DNA of 64,000 nucleotides from Actinia tenebrosa (taxonomy: Eukaryota > Cnidaria > Anthozoa > Actiniaria > Actiniidae): NCBI RefSeq assembly GCF_009602425.1, contig NW_022260278.1:166781-230780 (forward strand). Direction: 5' to 3'. Below the pieces are notes generated by a model that saw only the letters and a program-made list of their open reading frames with translations, was not told the DNA's origin and made no database searches. The stretch's first letter is position 1; every line of letters starts with the position of its first letter. Shown piece by piece: positions 51,522-64,000 of the stretch. The position numbers were made by a program, and so were the translations under genes.

Positions 51522-51932
51522 AGGTCCCGTCCACACGTGTCCGGAAATTTTTGTATCCGCTTTTTTCTTTTCTTTTTTTTTTTTGCGGATATGGGTTGCG
51601 TCCACACGTCCACACGTGGAAATTTTTGTAAAAAAAAAACGGTCTCCAGAGTGGAAATTTTCGAATACNCTCCGAATACGGATACGTGTGGACGGTCGTA
51701 TCCGCAAATTTTCGAATACACTGACATAAACACGATTTTGCGCATGCTCAATAAGAAAAACTATCCGTCAAAGGGACTAGGCACTAACGTGCATCATGGC
51801 GGATCAAGAAATTTCCGGATACGTGTGGACAGTGAAAACGATTCGAATACGCTGCCTGTGGACGCGAACATTTTCGTATCNGCAAAAAAAAATTGCGGAT
51901 ACAAAAATTTCCGTATACGTGTGGACGGGGCC
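51522..51932. mobile_element. MITE with AGGYCCCGTCCACACGT ends
   Basis: The left end aggtcccgtccacacgtgtc and the reverse complement of the right end aggccccgtccacacgtata match through ggaaatttttgtatccgc. Internal copies of cgtgtggac and gaatac suggest rearrangement from repeated units. No transposase is present. Confidence 0.75.
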
Positions 51933-52584
51933 TAAGTCTATCGGTCGCCGAGACAGCTTTATGTATACCGTACCAAAAGGTTTTTGGCTTAAAGAAGAAT
52001 TNCTATAGTGCTTTCCTCGTAAATTGGCGACTACGAAACAATGAGTAATTATGCCTTATGCTTATGCCTACTGATTTTCTTTAATTGCTTTGCTATATCC
52101 AAATCCAACTTTTTTTTTTGCCAGTCAGTAACAGTCACGTGATGTTCTTCAAAAGGTGTTTAATCCACTGTGAATGTCATCGGTGTAATTTTTTTCAAGA
52201 TATTTATAATTCCTGACGAAAATTTATGTAGTGCCTATTATTCTTTAGTTGTATTTCAGTCGTAAATGGCCTAAGCTAACTCTATGCATGTAGTAATGAG
52301 CTGAAAAATTTCGAGACAAATTAGAACGATTAAATTAAGTATCTTGACTTGAATATTACGATGTCTGTCACCAATATGGCAGGTCACGTGACCAACCCTC
52401 CTTCCCCCCCCCCCCCCCCCCCCCCCCCCCCTTATTAAATCGACGACTGGTCAAATAACAAGAGCACCTGGATATCACGAGAAGGTCCCGACTACTGTGT
52501 TTGTATCAAAGGACAGAGATACGCTCGCAAAGGGTGAAATCGTTCAAAATTGGTTATAAAAATATTATGAGAGTAATATACAAC

Positions 52585-52745
52585 GGCTGCTTATGTCTCT
52601 GTACTGTGATAAAACACTCCGGGAGCTGTAGAGCACTCGCAAAGCGAGAAAAACACTGGCTACACCTCTTCGTATAATTTTAAAACTTGCTTCTTTCGTG
52701 CTCTACAGCTCCCAGCGTGTTTATATGACAGTACAGAGGCATGCG
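52585..52745. repeat. inverted repeat around a gctgtagagcac core
   Basis: The left arm (gtactgtgataaaacactcc, then gggagctgtagagcac) is mirrored at 52700-52738 by gtgctctacagctccc and a diverged remainder. The loop is about 70 bp. Confidence 0.6.
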
Positions 52746-53403
52746 AGCGCGTTTTATATTCCTTAATCATCTTTCCTGTGTGACATGTTATAAATTCTGT
52801 GCTCGTTTTCGAACAGGTAACACCTATGCTTAGACGACTTTAGAAGTACGTTAACGTTTATTGTGGGTGGGGGAGTAGATCTTTCTATTTATATGGTGTC
52901 AAATTAAGTCGCGAATCAGTAAACATCTGTACTACTAGAAATAAACAGTTCCTCGTCTTTCCTTTGTTTTTCCGTTGCCTCTATATGCGAACCAGCCCAT
53001 CAGGCCACCTACGACGCCAAATAAATAATAATTTTTCCTTCCTTTTTTATTTCATTTTTTATAGACATGTAAATGCAAGAATCGGAAATGTAGGTGGGAG
53101 AGCGATTCTACTCCAGGTTAGTTTTGTGTCAGTAGTTGATTTTAATATGATATATGATTCAATTTACTTGCCAAACACGATGGCCCAGTTCAGTGTACTG
53201 ATCAGTATCCCATGAGTTGGTATGGTACTGTCATGTACGTCATGTACCATAGGTGAGTCGAATCGCCGATACTGCTGCTAACTGACTGGACCATATTATA
53301 TTGCTTGCAAGTAATGCCCCTAATTGCATGGTTCCTCTGCATGTGTAATAGAATAGCTTTGATGCCAATAGTCGCCAGTTGAAAGGACAAAAAACGCAAT
53401 TCA

Positions 53404-53486
53404 TGGTTGGTTGGTTGGGTTGTTGGGCTGTTGGGTTGGGTGGGTGGGTCGGTCGGTCGGTCGGTCGGTCGGTCGGTCGGTCGGTC
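53404..53486 (+). repeat. ggtt/gggt/ggtc microsatellite
   Basis: Runs of ggtt and gggt words pass into about ten perfect ggtc units. Open frames across it (in both directions) are repeat artefacts. Confidence 0.85.
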
Positions 53487-54759
53487 GACTCTCTTTCCAA
53501 CTTTTTATTGCAATGGCAAGCATTTTTATCTTTCGCTGTCCAAAAACATTCTTACGGGCTTAATAACATGTTTTTCAGTGACGTCGTTTATACGTCACTA
53601 TTTCAGAACAGCTGTAAATGACAAAGCCACAGAACAGCCACACAGATAGAATTAGCAACACTATCAGAATAAATCGGGAAAATAGACTCGTGGTAAATTA
53701 GGAAAATGCATGTTCTTCACGACTTGCTTCTTCTAAGGAAAGCACGTGCGCTACGCTAGCGTGATATCAATAATTATATACCACCACTTGCGATCCAATG
53801 CGAGTGGACTAGATTGTTTGGACTGTTGCTCACGAGAGTCTTGAGAGACTGGGACTGTATCGGGTTATTCTGAATCCATCCATTGAAAACTTAAAATACA
53901 GAACGAGGTGTTTGGATTGAGAAAAGTAATTGGGTCTCAAACTTTTAATTCATGTTGTGCTAGTGTATGCTTTACATGGACCTGTTATTTATATCATGCA
54001 TTACATAAACTAATTATGTAGCAAAACTCTTTAAAATATTCAAGATAACAAGGTACAATGACCCAAGAATGGACCATTTGCACTAATAGGTCATGCGACC
54101 CCTCCTCTCACCTCACACCCCAACCAAGCAGCTGCGTCAAAACAGACACTTAGATGTTGCTTAAAAGCCAACACTTGAGCTCATACTACTAGTAAAAACG
54201 TGATTCTGCAGCAATAGCATTAAATCTAACGAATATTTTGCTAGAACCGATGTATGATAAATGCACATGTGATGGATGGGTAGCCTGAAACTGTTCTTTC
54301 ACTTCATAGCCTTTTGTATGGTTGATTTTAACACAACTGCTTGGTAAAAGAAGACGGAAACAAGTTATCTATTCGTGCAAATGGCCTATTCAACAAGCAC
54401 ATCTTAACATCAGAACGAGCCGCAGTGGAATCTAAAAATCCCAATTTGTTTTAGATTTCGAGTTTTAAATCTGGTTAAGGCCCAGTTATTATCACAGATA
54501 CCGCTAATGACTTAGACTTGATTTATCTTTTACAAGAAACAATTCTGATTTTGAAAAATAGTAACTAGATATGCGATCTTTCTTAATTTTCTCAAAGATC
54601 ATAACTAGAAGATTACATTGCTACACAACGCTTATCATCCAAACATGCAACTTTCCTAATGCGCAGGCCAGACAACGAAAAAAAAGTATTTTCTAGAAAA
54701 GCAGCTAACTTTATCTTTATCAAACGACTGAAGTCTTTACGTGGAAATCANTTTTCGCA

Positions 54760-57700
54760 TTAATAGACCCAACTAACAGGAACCCACTGTGGTTCAGTGC
54801 TAAGAGCGTCGATTGCATCCTCTAGTTTTTGAAAGGTTGCATCCATATCAGTATTAACGAGGGTCAAGTCAAAGTAATGAGAGTATAAATTGTAGAGGCG
54901 TTCCGATTCGGCGACTACGTTTCGGAGTTCTTCGTCCTGAAAACATCAAAAGAAGCAATGGCGTTAGCGAATACCATGACAACCGATTCGTTTCTGCTAT
55001 ACAGACACGTGTACGAGAATAAAGGAAACATTCTGTATGGATGATATGATGTCGAATTCACGGAGCGTGAAATGTAAGGGGAAACATTTTAAACCAAAAG
55101 ACGCTTCCTGTGGTACAAACATAAGTGACTTACCGATCGCTTCTTGTTTGTCGTGCCTTTTGAAAGGGCTTGTTGGTTTATTTCTTTTAATGTTTCAAAC
55201 TTTGGAGCAGCAAGGAAAACGATGTATGGCATGAATTCTGGTGTTTTAAGGACTTTCAGTGCCTGGAATGAACAATAAAAGATAGTATAAAATTAACCAC
55301 GCGTAAATTAAGTAATTTAGTATTAATTGCTAATATTATAGTTGGTATTNTTGCACAAGTGAATATAAGAAATCCGGCGCGCTCATTGGTCACAATTTAC
55401 GACTGATGTTGTTATATTCACCTACAGACGAATATAGCAGTGAAGGCATTTTTGAAAAATTTTTTGAAAAAGATTTTCTCAAAACAAAACTTTTTTTCTG
55501 TTATTTATTAAATTCACACATATTTCCCCACCACGATTCGTACAATATACAGTTACAACGTCTAACACAACATACCGTTGGGTTGACATCCAGAAAGCAC
55601 ATCTTTCCAGATCGCATGATTTCCCTAATGGTATCGATTTTAGTTCCGTACAGGTTACCATCGTACTCTCCATACTCGATGTATTTACCAGCGCGTATGT
55701 CACGCTCCATTTCCTCTCGAGCCACAAAAAAGTATCCTTGTCCATTCTGTTCTCCCTCGCGAGGCTGTCGGCTGGTATCTAGAAAATCGACAGACACGTT
55801 ATTAATAGACAATTCATAGTGTTATCAGCATAATAGTTGAGGGGTGTACACCTACTTGCAGGAACGTCATACGAAAATAGAGCACTGATTTAGTGGGATA
55901 GGAATTATATTAAAAAAACAGAAGAAGATCACTGAAGCTGAACTTTTTCTTTTGTCTTTTAATGTATTCCTTTTTCACTAAATTACTAATGTTCTATTCT
56001 CGTATGACAACGTTCTTGCAAGAAGGTGTATGTATTGCATATCAAGTATATCTTTTGCTGTTTCAAATGCAAGTCAAAATAGCCAGTTACGATTTGTCCT
56101 CCACCTTTAACAACAACAAAAATCAAGAAAGGTACTTCTGAAAACCGGAAAATAGATTTGATGGATACAGGAAAAAAGCCATATTATATACAGAAGATAA
56201 TATAGGTAAGTTGTAGTGCTTGGGAACGAGGTTATTCCGGGCGAAAGCCCTTGGAATTAAATTCGGAAAAATTAATTCCAAGGGCTTTCGCCCGGAATAA
56301 CCTCGTTCCCAAGCACTACAACTTACCTATATTATCTTCTACTATTTCATTAGTGCCACGCGGTCCACATACTCTCATATTATATACACTTACGAGGAAC
56401 AGTCGTCCCGAATCTTGCTCGATCAGACATTATAAGTTTGTTTTTCAATGTTCGACGACCAACACCTTGGGCACCTATTGCGATTAAATCATGCATGCAT
56501 TAATTTACTGTCAGTCCAGGCACGTGTTTATATAGACTATATTGAAATTGTATGTGCATCTTCTATTTCATATATTTACTGTACTTGAATTACTCAATGA
56601 CTAAACGTATACACCTATTTCAAAAAACATTGTCATTGACGTCCTACGTACCCCCTCCCCTCCCCTCCCACACACACAGGCGCGCGTGTTAAAGAAGAAA
56701 CTTATTAACTTGTTACACCAAGCTGTAGTTAAAAACCTTAAAATAACAAACGGTTTACTAGATACGACTTGGCTGTCAACGAAAGAAATATTCAACCCAC
56801 CAATCAGGATAAGTGTTTTGCGATTGAATGGCGGCATCCTTGCTACCTCTTCATACAAAGTTAGTTCATGTTTGTCGAATTCTGGGAAAAGAAAGCATAT
56901 GTCAAAAAGTCATGATAAATGTATTATTTTCAGTGGTTACAGGACTTCACCTTACAGAGAAAGACCTTGAATGACCACGAAACAGTAGTTTCGTGTCGAG
57001 ATTAAATAAATCATAGTTAGGCACAGTAAATGCATGAAAACATCTTTTAAGCTTAAAATAGGATTAGACATAGAGAGGACTAACCCGAATTTTTGGCAGA
57101 TGTGTACATCATCTTCTGTTTCTTCTTACTACCACACACTGTGCAGTAATGAAATGGAAAAAGTTTGTGAATAATAAAATAGTTGACACAAAAAGGATGG
57201 AAGCCATAGTTATACTTAGTTTTGCCACAGGTTTGAAGTTTTTTATGAAGTATACGTGTGGACCCCTCTATTACGAATTCCTGGCTCCACCCAATAGCTG
57301 GGCCCATAATGAGATATCCTTTTGTTTTAAGAATCATACAGGTGAGGCTATTGGGCCAATACAATGCTTGCTGCCTCATTTGCATCCCATTTGCATGCAT
57401 CCATAATAACTGCTATTTTTGGTTAGCATTTTCGTAGCAGGGTCTGANTACAATGTAGATTTCCTGTGTTGAATGAACTACACATTCAGCCATGAGTTCA
57501 ACTAGTAGCATGTACAATAAATTTAAAGATGAATAAAAAATTCATACTTCATGGGCTCTCTCTTTCATGGGTAATGCTAATCAAAATATGATGTTGAATC
57601 CTCAATTCTCATTGGTGGACCTTGAGTTTGTTCTGAAGGTCAACTCAGCTGACAATGACCATGCAAATGAACTAGTGAAAATCGTATCTCAAAGTCTGTT

Positions 57701-60700
57701 TATTAAAATTGTCAATTTATTGCATGGAAATCCAATGATCTAATAATGTCATGTGTGTTTTTGTCTTTATACTTACAGAAACCACCTCCTGATTTAGGCT
57801 TTTTCACCCCAGCTCTTCTCCTAAATCATTAATAGAAACATTCAGTATTAAAGACGAATAAGATTTTTTTATGATTAACCATGTTTAATAGAGCTTTGGA
57901 TAAATCAAAAGACATACCTTTCTTCATATATTTGGCTTGGAATGATCCCTGCCTCCTTGCTACTGCCCACTCGTTTTGCCTGAAAACAGACATGAAACAT
58001 TAGCTTGTTCTTTGTCAAAATTCAAAAGTTTTTTACACACTTCCACATATAGTAAAAAATGGGCTGGACTTCATCTACATGTATATGGCAGCCATCTTGG
58101 ATCACAAGGCATACAGGGGGTAAATAAAGTTTTGTTACAGTAATGATGTCAATTGATATTTAACAGCTCACCACAAGAAAGTTCCACATCCATCACGTTT
58201 ACCCATAAAAGAAAGACACACAAAACTCAATGTATTCCCCGTCATCTTTCTTTGGTTGTGCCCCCTGGCAAGATGGCCACTGTATCATCACTATCATCAA
58301 TTTAGAGGTCCCAATAAAAAACATTATAGATTATCGTAAGTGCAATGTTCTCCACCTCTTATTCCTTACTGCATCCTATTGGTGCAATTCTCCCATAGAA
58401 CTACATATATGGAAACGTTAATGATTGCTACAGTATTGTATGTAATAAATCATACCTGCCACCAGTTTGGATCTTCTTGATCAACGATCTGAAGCACTTC
58501 ACCTTTTTCAAATGCTAGTCCAGCATCAGCACAAGGAATGAGATCATCCTTAGTAGGGTCATATGAAAAGTGTGCCCTGACATAAACCTGGAAGACAGAT
58601 ACAAGCATCAATACTTACACTTCTAAATTCTTCAATCATTCTACACTATGGTCCACTATGATTTACATTGAGAGTACAAATATTTGCTTGCTTTAATTAT
58701 CCTAACTTGCTCCTCATTGGCCTATGTAGTTGTATAAAATCTTTTTAGTGCTAATCTGAGTAGTTTACAAACTGTTTCAATAATATATGACATGGTTTGA
58801 TAAGAAAAATTAATAAGGTGACTATAAATTTATTACCCGCAGTGCCTACTGGGTTATGTTAATGATAATATGTAGTTAATAATAACATTTTGAATGTTAT
58901 TGGCAAATTAAACACAATTATACATAAATAAAACTTTTCAAAAAACCATGATTTCCTTAATGATACTTAAACTGGTAGAGACGTTATGAAAATAGCATTA
59001 ATATAAACATCAGAATCTAACAAATAAATAAGAAGAAAAATCCATTCATTCAAAATTTAAAGTTGCTACAATTTGGTAAAAGAAAGTGTGCTGAATGATC
59101 TAGTTTCCTTCCTCCTGAAAACCATGCTGCTGGTAAAGCCCCCCCTCCCCCTCTTCCATCATCATAAAACAATGGAAAGTTCCATTTATAACAAATGCTA
59201 CAAATATGGTTTTTGCTATCTAGAGCTTGAAATTCAATTAAGTAGAGGAAAACATTTGAAAAATATGCCAAAGATTGATTCAAAGGGTTAAATTAGCACT
59301 CAACTGGTAATGAGTTTAAAATATACCAACTCACGTTTGTTGTTTTGGTTTGTTATCAAGTGCAACTTACATACCTGGCAAAGTGCTGGTGATTCATGGT
59401 AACTTGGCAAAACTTTTAGGGTTATTTTGCCCATTGACTTGCTCTAAAATAAGTGAAAGAACAATATTAGCAAAATGAGCTGTAAAGTGCAATCCCCAGA
59501 TATAGTCTGGCTTACAAAAACATATATTTATACAGTGTATACACTTTTATTTAAAGGAGGTTGCAATTTCAGTCAAACTCACTCATGCATTTTTCCAGTT
59601 TTCCTTGGTATGTCCGAGCTTATTTATCACTTTTTTTGTCATCTAACAGTCAAAATATGTTGTGGACTCCCTCAGCAAGATGACAAAAATCGTGGTAAAC
59701 AACAGGACATACCATGGAAAACTGGAAGAAATTGGTTAATTATTGTTCAAAAACATCATCCACAAATGAACAATAATTTTTGAGGTAATTGCTAGTATGT
59801 AGGTCTGGATTGAAATTTAAAATGCTTGTTTCATTAATGCAAGTTTCAAAGCTAGCAAGATGATTAACAAACTGATTAATTGAAACATGGATACATGTAC
59901 AGTGTAGCAAAGCATGAGTCAGTTTGACTGTAAGCATGCATCTCTAACCCAAATGACTTGATTTGTCTAGGAATTATGACTGTNGTAAAAAAAATATGTA
60001 TTATATATTATTATATAGTTAGGATAGCACATGCATGCTGATTGGTCAAAAACTGTGCTTCATTAGTGAATGGAGCACTGTGCTGATGCCATCCAATGGC
60101 TGCTAGATCCAAAGACTGTCTTTCTTAACAAATTCAATGCTGAAAAAACTTAGTAACTATCCACATAAAAAAATGAATAAAACAGCTTTTCCTATGTGCT
60201 TTATTACTGAACAGAGCACGAGAAAATCTGTTTTATTCATAGTGCAAATAGTGCAAAGTGTTGCACACTTAGTGTTTGTACTCTACTTAATTACTGTTCA
60301 TGTATAATATTATAGACACATATTACTGACAAGAAAATACAAGAAAGAAAAATACCAAGTAATTCTGAAGTTCTTCAGCATTTCCACCAGTGTCTTTTCC
60401 ATTAACTTCTTTTATGATATCTCCAACATGGAGGAGACCTTCAAAAAAAAACACCCATTAAAATAATCTTGAAAAAAAAACTTGGAAGTAGCATGACAAA
60501 GATGAACAATAGAATTTCAAAATCCATATTTTATTGCTTAGCTTGGAAAACTTTGGAGTTTCTAAGTCTCCCATGGCAGTTAAGGACAACTTAAGCACAA
60601 AGTTTTGACAGTTGTGAGAAGTCATTCTCCAAACCAGCAAAAAAATGTTATTGGCTTATATGGTGGGGGAGCATCACACCAGCCAAAAGGGGCAGAAGGC

Positions 60701-62605
60701 ATCCAGTATAGTATTTGTTTCAGGCTCTTCCCCTCTCCCTGTCCCCCAAGAGAGCCTGATGCTCAGGTTACATCATTTCCAGTAGCTTGCTCAAGGCCTG
60801 TAATGCCTGGCAAGCCTATCTTAACAAAAAATAATTTCTATAGATCTTTAAAGTTTTTCTCTAATTAGACATTAAAAGTATCAGCTATACAGTAAAACAT
60901 TTCACTACAAAAAATGACTAACAAATAGCTTACCTTGTCTGTCAATCATGCCGCCATGGATAATCCTTGATATTACAAGTTGCCCATCATCAACTTTCAG
61001 TGTCACACCCTGTGAATGCAGACCATTCAAATATTTTCAATCTCAAGTGTGTTAACAGTTCTCCACATATCCTACTTGACACATGTTTTAATGACACTTT
61101 ATTATTATTGGGACAGTACTCGGGTGCATAGAGTTAAAATTTGTGTGCCATTTCTGTTTTTTTAAGTGCAAATCCCGCAATAGTGCAGCCTGGTAAGAAC
61201 ACTGGTTGTGTATTACTGCAAGTCAAGGCGGCCATATTTTTTTGAGCCTCAATTAGGGGCACCTGGTCCGCTCAGTTGGTGAGGGTGTTGGTTTGTGGTA
61301 TCAGAGGTCATGGTACAAGGCTCTGCTGGACAAACACTCAGGGTCTTAAAATAATGTGTCATTTAATATTAAAAAGTAATAGCATGACGTTTAGGGTGAT
61401 TAGTGATTAAATGTCTGCTGAAGCCTTTACAGATTTAGTAAAAAGTTCCTCTGCCTACTGTAGCATTGTACACAGTTAAAAAAGAAAATTCATGTTCACA
61501 ATTCCCTAGAGTACATATTCAAAATTGTAATTCATAATTCATTATATAGTAAATATAATTAGTCAGGACTTCAATAAAACCTTCATTGGCTTTTGGAAAC
61601 ATTTAATTCCTTATCACCCTTATGTTTAGCTTGTAAGAATAACCCATTGAAGTGTAAGTTCTACCTGCAACAAAACTTACTAAATGTTCATTGGTTTGTT
61701 TGTGAAGCCCAACCATCCGTATTGGTTCTCCACCACCATAGCCATTTGAATTCTCAATTCCAGAATAAGGAGGTGGTGAATCATAAGTTTTGAAAGCAAC
61801 TGCATCATGTGACTCCATTAATGCCTTCAAAGTGTAAAAGAAAATATATATGATAAAAGATTACAGTTAGCTATTTCATGCCGCAATAGTACTGAATTAC
61901 AAGCAGATCATGAGCATTAATTTTGGTGTGATCAGCTCCGGGGGGGGGGGGGGGGGTACTCCCATATATGGACTATACGGGGATGATCCGCTGAACAGGG
62001 TATGGTTTTTCGAGCTTCTTATCATAAACAGGGTATGCAATTTCACTCAAGTACCAAGTTCTTCCTGAGTTTCTGGCTATTATGGTCGTAAAAAAAACGA
62101 TATGTGAGATGACATGATATTGAAACTGGAACTCAGTGCAATAAATTATGTCTTTTATCATAAACAGAGTCCACAAATTTGAGTTTTTTAATCATAAACA
62201 GGGTACCTCTTTCAGAATCCCAGCGGAACACCCCTACCCAAATTCTGGCGGAGTACCCCCCCCCCCCCCGGGATCAGCTTGCAATCTGTTATTGCAGAAT
62301 GTACACATGTTTCTGGGCTTTAATGTACTATACCAAGAAATGTGGTTCTTGCAAAAGTCCTGACAATTCTGCTGCATTGTTATCTGTAGCAACTTTTGGC
62401 TCTAATTCTTCCAACACCTCTTTCGCAAGCTGTTTAGTATCTTGATTTTCAACTTGCTTGCGTCCCTCCTCTAGCTTGTCATGTGCACGGATAAGCTTGA
62501 GAACAGAAGGGTCACCTAATATCTTCTTTAAGGCATTTGCTTGTTCTTCTAGAATTAAACCGGCAGTTTCTGGGTCATCCAAAGACTTCAGCACTGTCTT
62601 CACTG
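54760..62605 (-). CDS. membrane-associated guanylate kinase, MPP2/MPP6 (PALS2) type
   Basis: Exons in transcript order: 62605-62334, 61824-61681, 61009-60934, 60438-60356, 59443-59375, 58587-58456, 57979-57918, 57820-57777, 57138-57085, 56881-56801, 56474-56394, 55778-55576, 55262-55134, 54936-54760. All phases agree. Domains: L27 (exon 1, ending LLQEPHFL, then [19 protein letters not shown]); PDZ ([33 protein letters not shown]); SH3 ([21 protein letters not shown]); a basic hook ([12 protein letters not shown]); guanylate-kinase-like domain ([50 protein letters not shown]); C-terminus [12 protein letters not shown], as in MPP2. The P-loop reads GAQGVGRRT, lacking the catalytic lysine arrangement, so it should be a binding module and not an enzyme. 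The first visible exon starts in phase 1, so the 5' end (remaining L27 and initiator ATG) lies further right. The family scaffolds cell junctions and polarity complexes. Confidence 0.93.
56192..56340. repeat. perfect 69-bp hairpin in a MAGUK intron
   Basis: Arms 56192-56260 and 56272-56340 are exact reverse complements with an 11-base loop. The arm includes tgcttgggaacgaggttatt and ccgggcgaaagccc. The right arm ends 53 bp before exon 56394-56474. Exact identity means either a very recent event, an RNA-level hairpin under constraint, or a foldback artefact of library preparation. Confidence 0.9.
61255..61550 (+). mobile_element. tRNA-derived SINE, MAGUK intron
   Basis: The head ggcacctggtccgctcagtt with a degraded A box, then a B-box-like catggtacaaggc, then acaaacactcagggtcttaa as in the SINE at 43771. 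The tail has gtaattcataattcat. It is more degraded than the other copy. Confidence 0.7.
61938..62271. mobile_element. AACAGGGTA-repeat element, copy 2, with 8-bp target duplication
   Basis: GATCAGCT flanks both sides (61930-61937 and 62272-62279). The ends are ccggg(G-run)tactcc and the reverse complement gagta(C-run)cccggg. The interior has spaced aacagggta words and the closing phrase agcggaacacccctaccc, also seen in copy 1. An 8-bp duplication is typical of hAT-type insertion. It lies in the intron after the first visible MAGUK exon. Confidence 0.75.
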
Positions 62606-64000
62606 CTGCGGAGAAGAATTAAATTATCTAAATGTTTATGAAAATACAAGTCATATACAAGCACCTCAACAAATTAAAGCTTTGCTAAAGCTGGCAAATT
62701 GCAAATGAAAATATAAGCTCTACTGAAACCTGTATCAACCTTATTAGTCAAAGAAAATAAAAAAACTTGATGTGCATAGATTTTGATCAACACTAATGTT
62801 TACAAAACATTTATTAGCATTTATGCCGCAGGCTTCCCTTCAAATTAACTTTGACAAAACAGAAATGTGTATTGTGCTCTATAGCGCGGCTATGTGAGAT
62901 TACTCAGTTATTTTATAAGCTTTCCATAAATCATTAAAAATATACAGAAGATATGAAAGTTACTTTTTTGTTGCTGATAATGAAATTTCAAAATGCAATT
63001 TTGTTAAAATTAGTGATCATGAGCAAATGTTGGAAAGGCATTAGAAGCAAATCAATCCAGTAGTAACTCAAAATCAGCAATCGTGAGAAAATNTGGGAAA
63101 TATATCAAAGGCAAATATATTCAGTTTTAACTCAAACTTAGCCTTCTCTTTAGTGAACTAAGAAATATCTTAAATCTAAAAGGAAATAATCCACTAGTTT
63201 TTTGTTTACCTTCAATTATCAACAGACTTTATCAGGAGTGTTTTTCAAATTTGTTTCAAAAAGCAACAACATGCCCAATGACAAACTAGTTTGTCATCCA
63301 CATTGTTTAAAAACAATATTTGTCAGCACTTTGGATATGATATATTATTTTATTCAAAATCAATAATTCATTGGTTAAAGATGTAAATATTTGCAAACTT
63401 GCCCAAGGTGGGATTCAAGCCTGGGAACTCAAAGAGGTTAGCAAGGTCTAAAATCGTAGTTTATAAACCATTTGTTATTGTTCCCACTGCTGTGGAGGGA
63501 CAGTTTGTACAAACGGCAAAGACCAGTAGATAGTGCAGTCATACCATTTCAGTGTCTGGGATTTCATAATTTTCTAGAGCATTTTTAAGTGCATATGATC
63601 CCCTTCCATCATATCTGTAGCAGTTGTAAGACAACTTAATTTTAACTAGCAACATTTCTCAACTCAAAAATTACAACACAACTTCCTTCTCTGAACCTCC
63701 TGTGAGAACTTTGAGCACAAGGGGAGGTGAAACATTGTCTCCGCCCCCTAACAACGATTGACATTCAACCTAACTACACGTTCAAACAATCAAAACAAAC
63801 TAGTAAAATATCTGCTGTAAACAGAATTACTGAGTCATGATTTGACCAAAAGGTTTGTTATTTGTTCCATCACATCTCCCTGATTTGACTTGTGCACCTA
63901 AAGAATGNAAACTTAAGTATCCTCTGTACTAATTATATGTAATGTATACAGATAATGGTAAAAAGGAGATCAGTTGGCCACAGAAAAATGATTACCTTTT
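62606..64000. other. 5' intron or flank of the MAGUK gene
   Basis: No exon in the phase required by 62605 was found. The extreme right edge, read on the minus strand, shows a donor-like AAAAG|gtaatc at about 63997, so another exon may begin just beyond the window. The stretch 63547-63615 is open and splice-bounded but out of phase. Confidence 0.4.

Larger units (their letters stand above)
47831..54759. other. intergenic region between YLPM1 and the MAGUK gene
   Basis: About 7 kb between two convergent genes. An attaaa near 48199 could be a YLPM1 polyadenylation signal. It contains a MITE (51522-51932), a long C-run (about 52405-52432), an inverted pair around ggagctgtagagcac (52540-52770) and a ggtt/ggtc microsatellite (53404-53486). 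No exon chain, RNA gene or conserved peptide is seen. Confidence 0.5.

Noticed and set aside
52405-52432. Long C-run
   Set aside because: Homopolymer runs of this kind recur next to several elements here and may be of uncertain length in the assembly; no function is claimed.
55406-55819. Plus-strand open frame of 137 codons
   Set aside because: It is antisense to a well-supported guanylate-kinase exon (55576-55778).
63547-63615. Possible extra MAGUK exon (minus strand, ending ALENYEIPDTEM)
   Set aside because: Both splice signals look good and the peptide resembles the start of an L27 domain. Joined to the exon at 62605, however, it gives CAG TGA, an immediate stop, so the phase is wrong unless another exon or a sequence error intervenes.

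Overview
The window looks like animal nuclear DNA: AT-rich, with intron-rich genes, canonical GT/AG splice sites, many short non-autonomous DNA elements, tRNA-derived SINEs and truncated LINEs. A gustatory-receptor-like 7TM gene, the style of the LINE reverse transcriptase and the repeat content suggest a cnidarian, most likely an anthozoan. That is an inference; no marker in the window proves it. Scattered single N's indicate a draft assembly. I found no bacterial operon, CRISPR array, rRNA gene or retrovirus-like element.

Layout. (1) 34-1896 (+): the 3' part of an unrecognised multi-exon gene. (2) 4698-11600 (-): a complete ICA1/ICA69 gene, eight coding exons, 627 residues, tail-to-tail with gene 1. 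(3) 16449-18317 (+): an intronless 622-residue coiled-coil gene ending in a CaaX box, CSIL. (4) 19466-21062 (-): an intronless gustatory-receptor-like 7TM gene that needs one frame change. (5) 24092-25563 (-): TBCC, the tubulin cofactor C gene, two exons. (6) 25722-47830 (+): a YLPM1/ZAP3 gene that I could follow in frame through 19 coding exons (1493 residues). It shares a 158-bp head-to-head intergenic region with TBCC. (7) 54760-62605 (-): a MAGUK gene of the MPP2/MPP6 (PALS2) type with L27, PDZ, SH3 and guanylate-kinase-like domains. Its 5' end lies upstream of the last exon I can place. It is tail-to-tail with YLPM1 across about 7 kb.

The genes serve ordinary cell functions: BAR-type membrane trafficking (ICA1), tubulin folding and GTPase activation (TBCC), nuclear RNA-associated regulation (YLPM1) and junctional scaffolding (MPP). 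They do not form a pathway. The remaining sequence is largely repeats: foldback or MITE-like elements with terminal inverted repeats, three kinds of tRNA-derived SINE, two LINE remnants, minisatellites and homopolymer runs.

The most unusual points are: a pair of Nab2/ZC3H14-like CCCH zinc fingers spliced into YLPM1 together with three repeats of about 60 residues and four PKW(L/M)Q motifs; the intronless coiled-coil protein with a prenylation box; the frame-broken 7TM receptor; a perfect 69-bp hairpin 53 bp from a MAGUK exon; foldback elements packed against YLPM1 exon 12; and a LINE whose endonuclease and reverse-transcriptase halves face each other.
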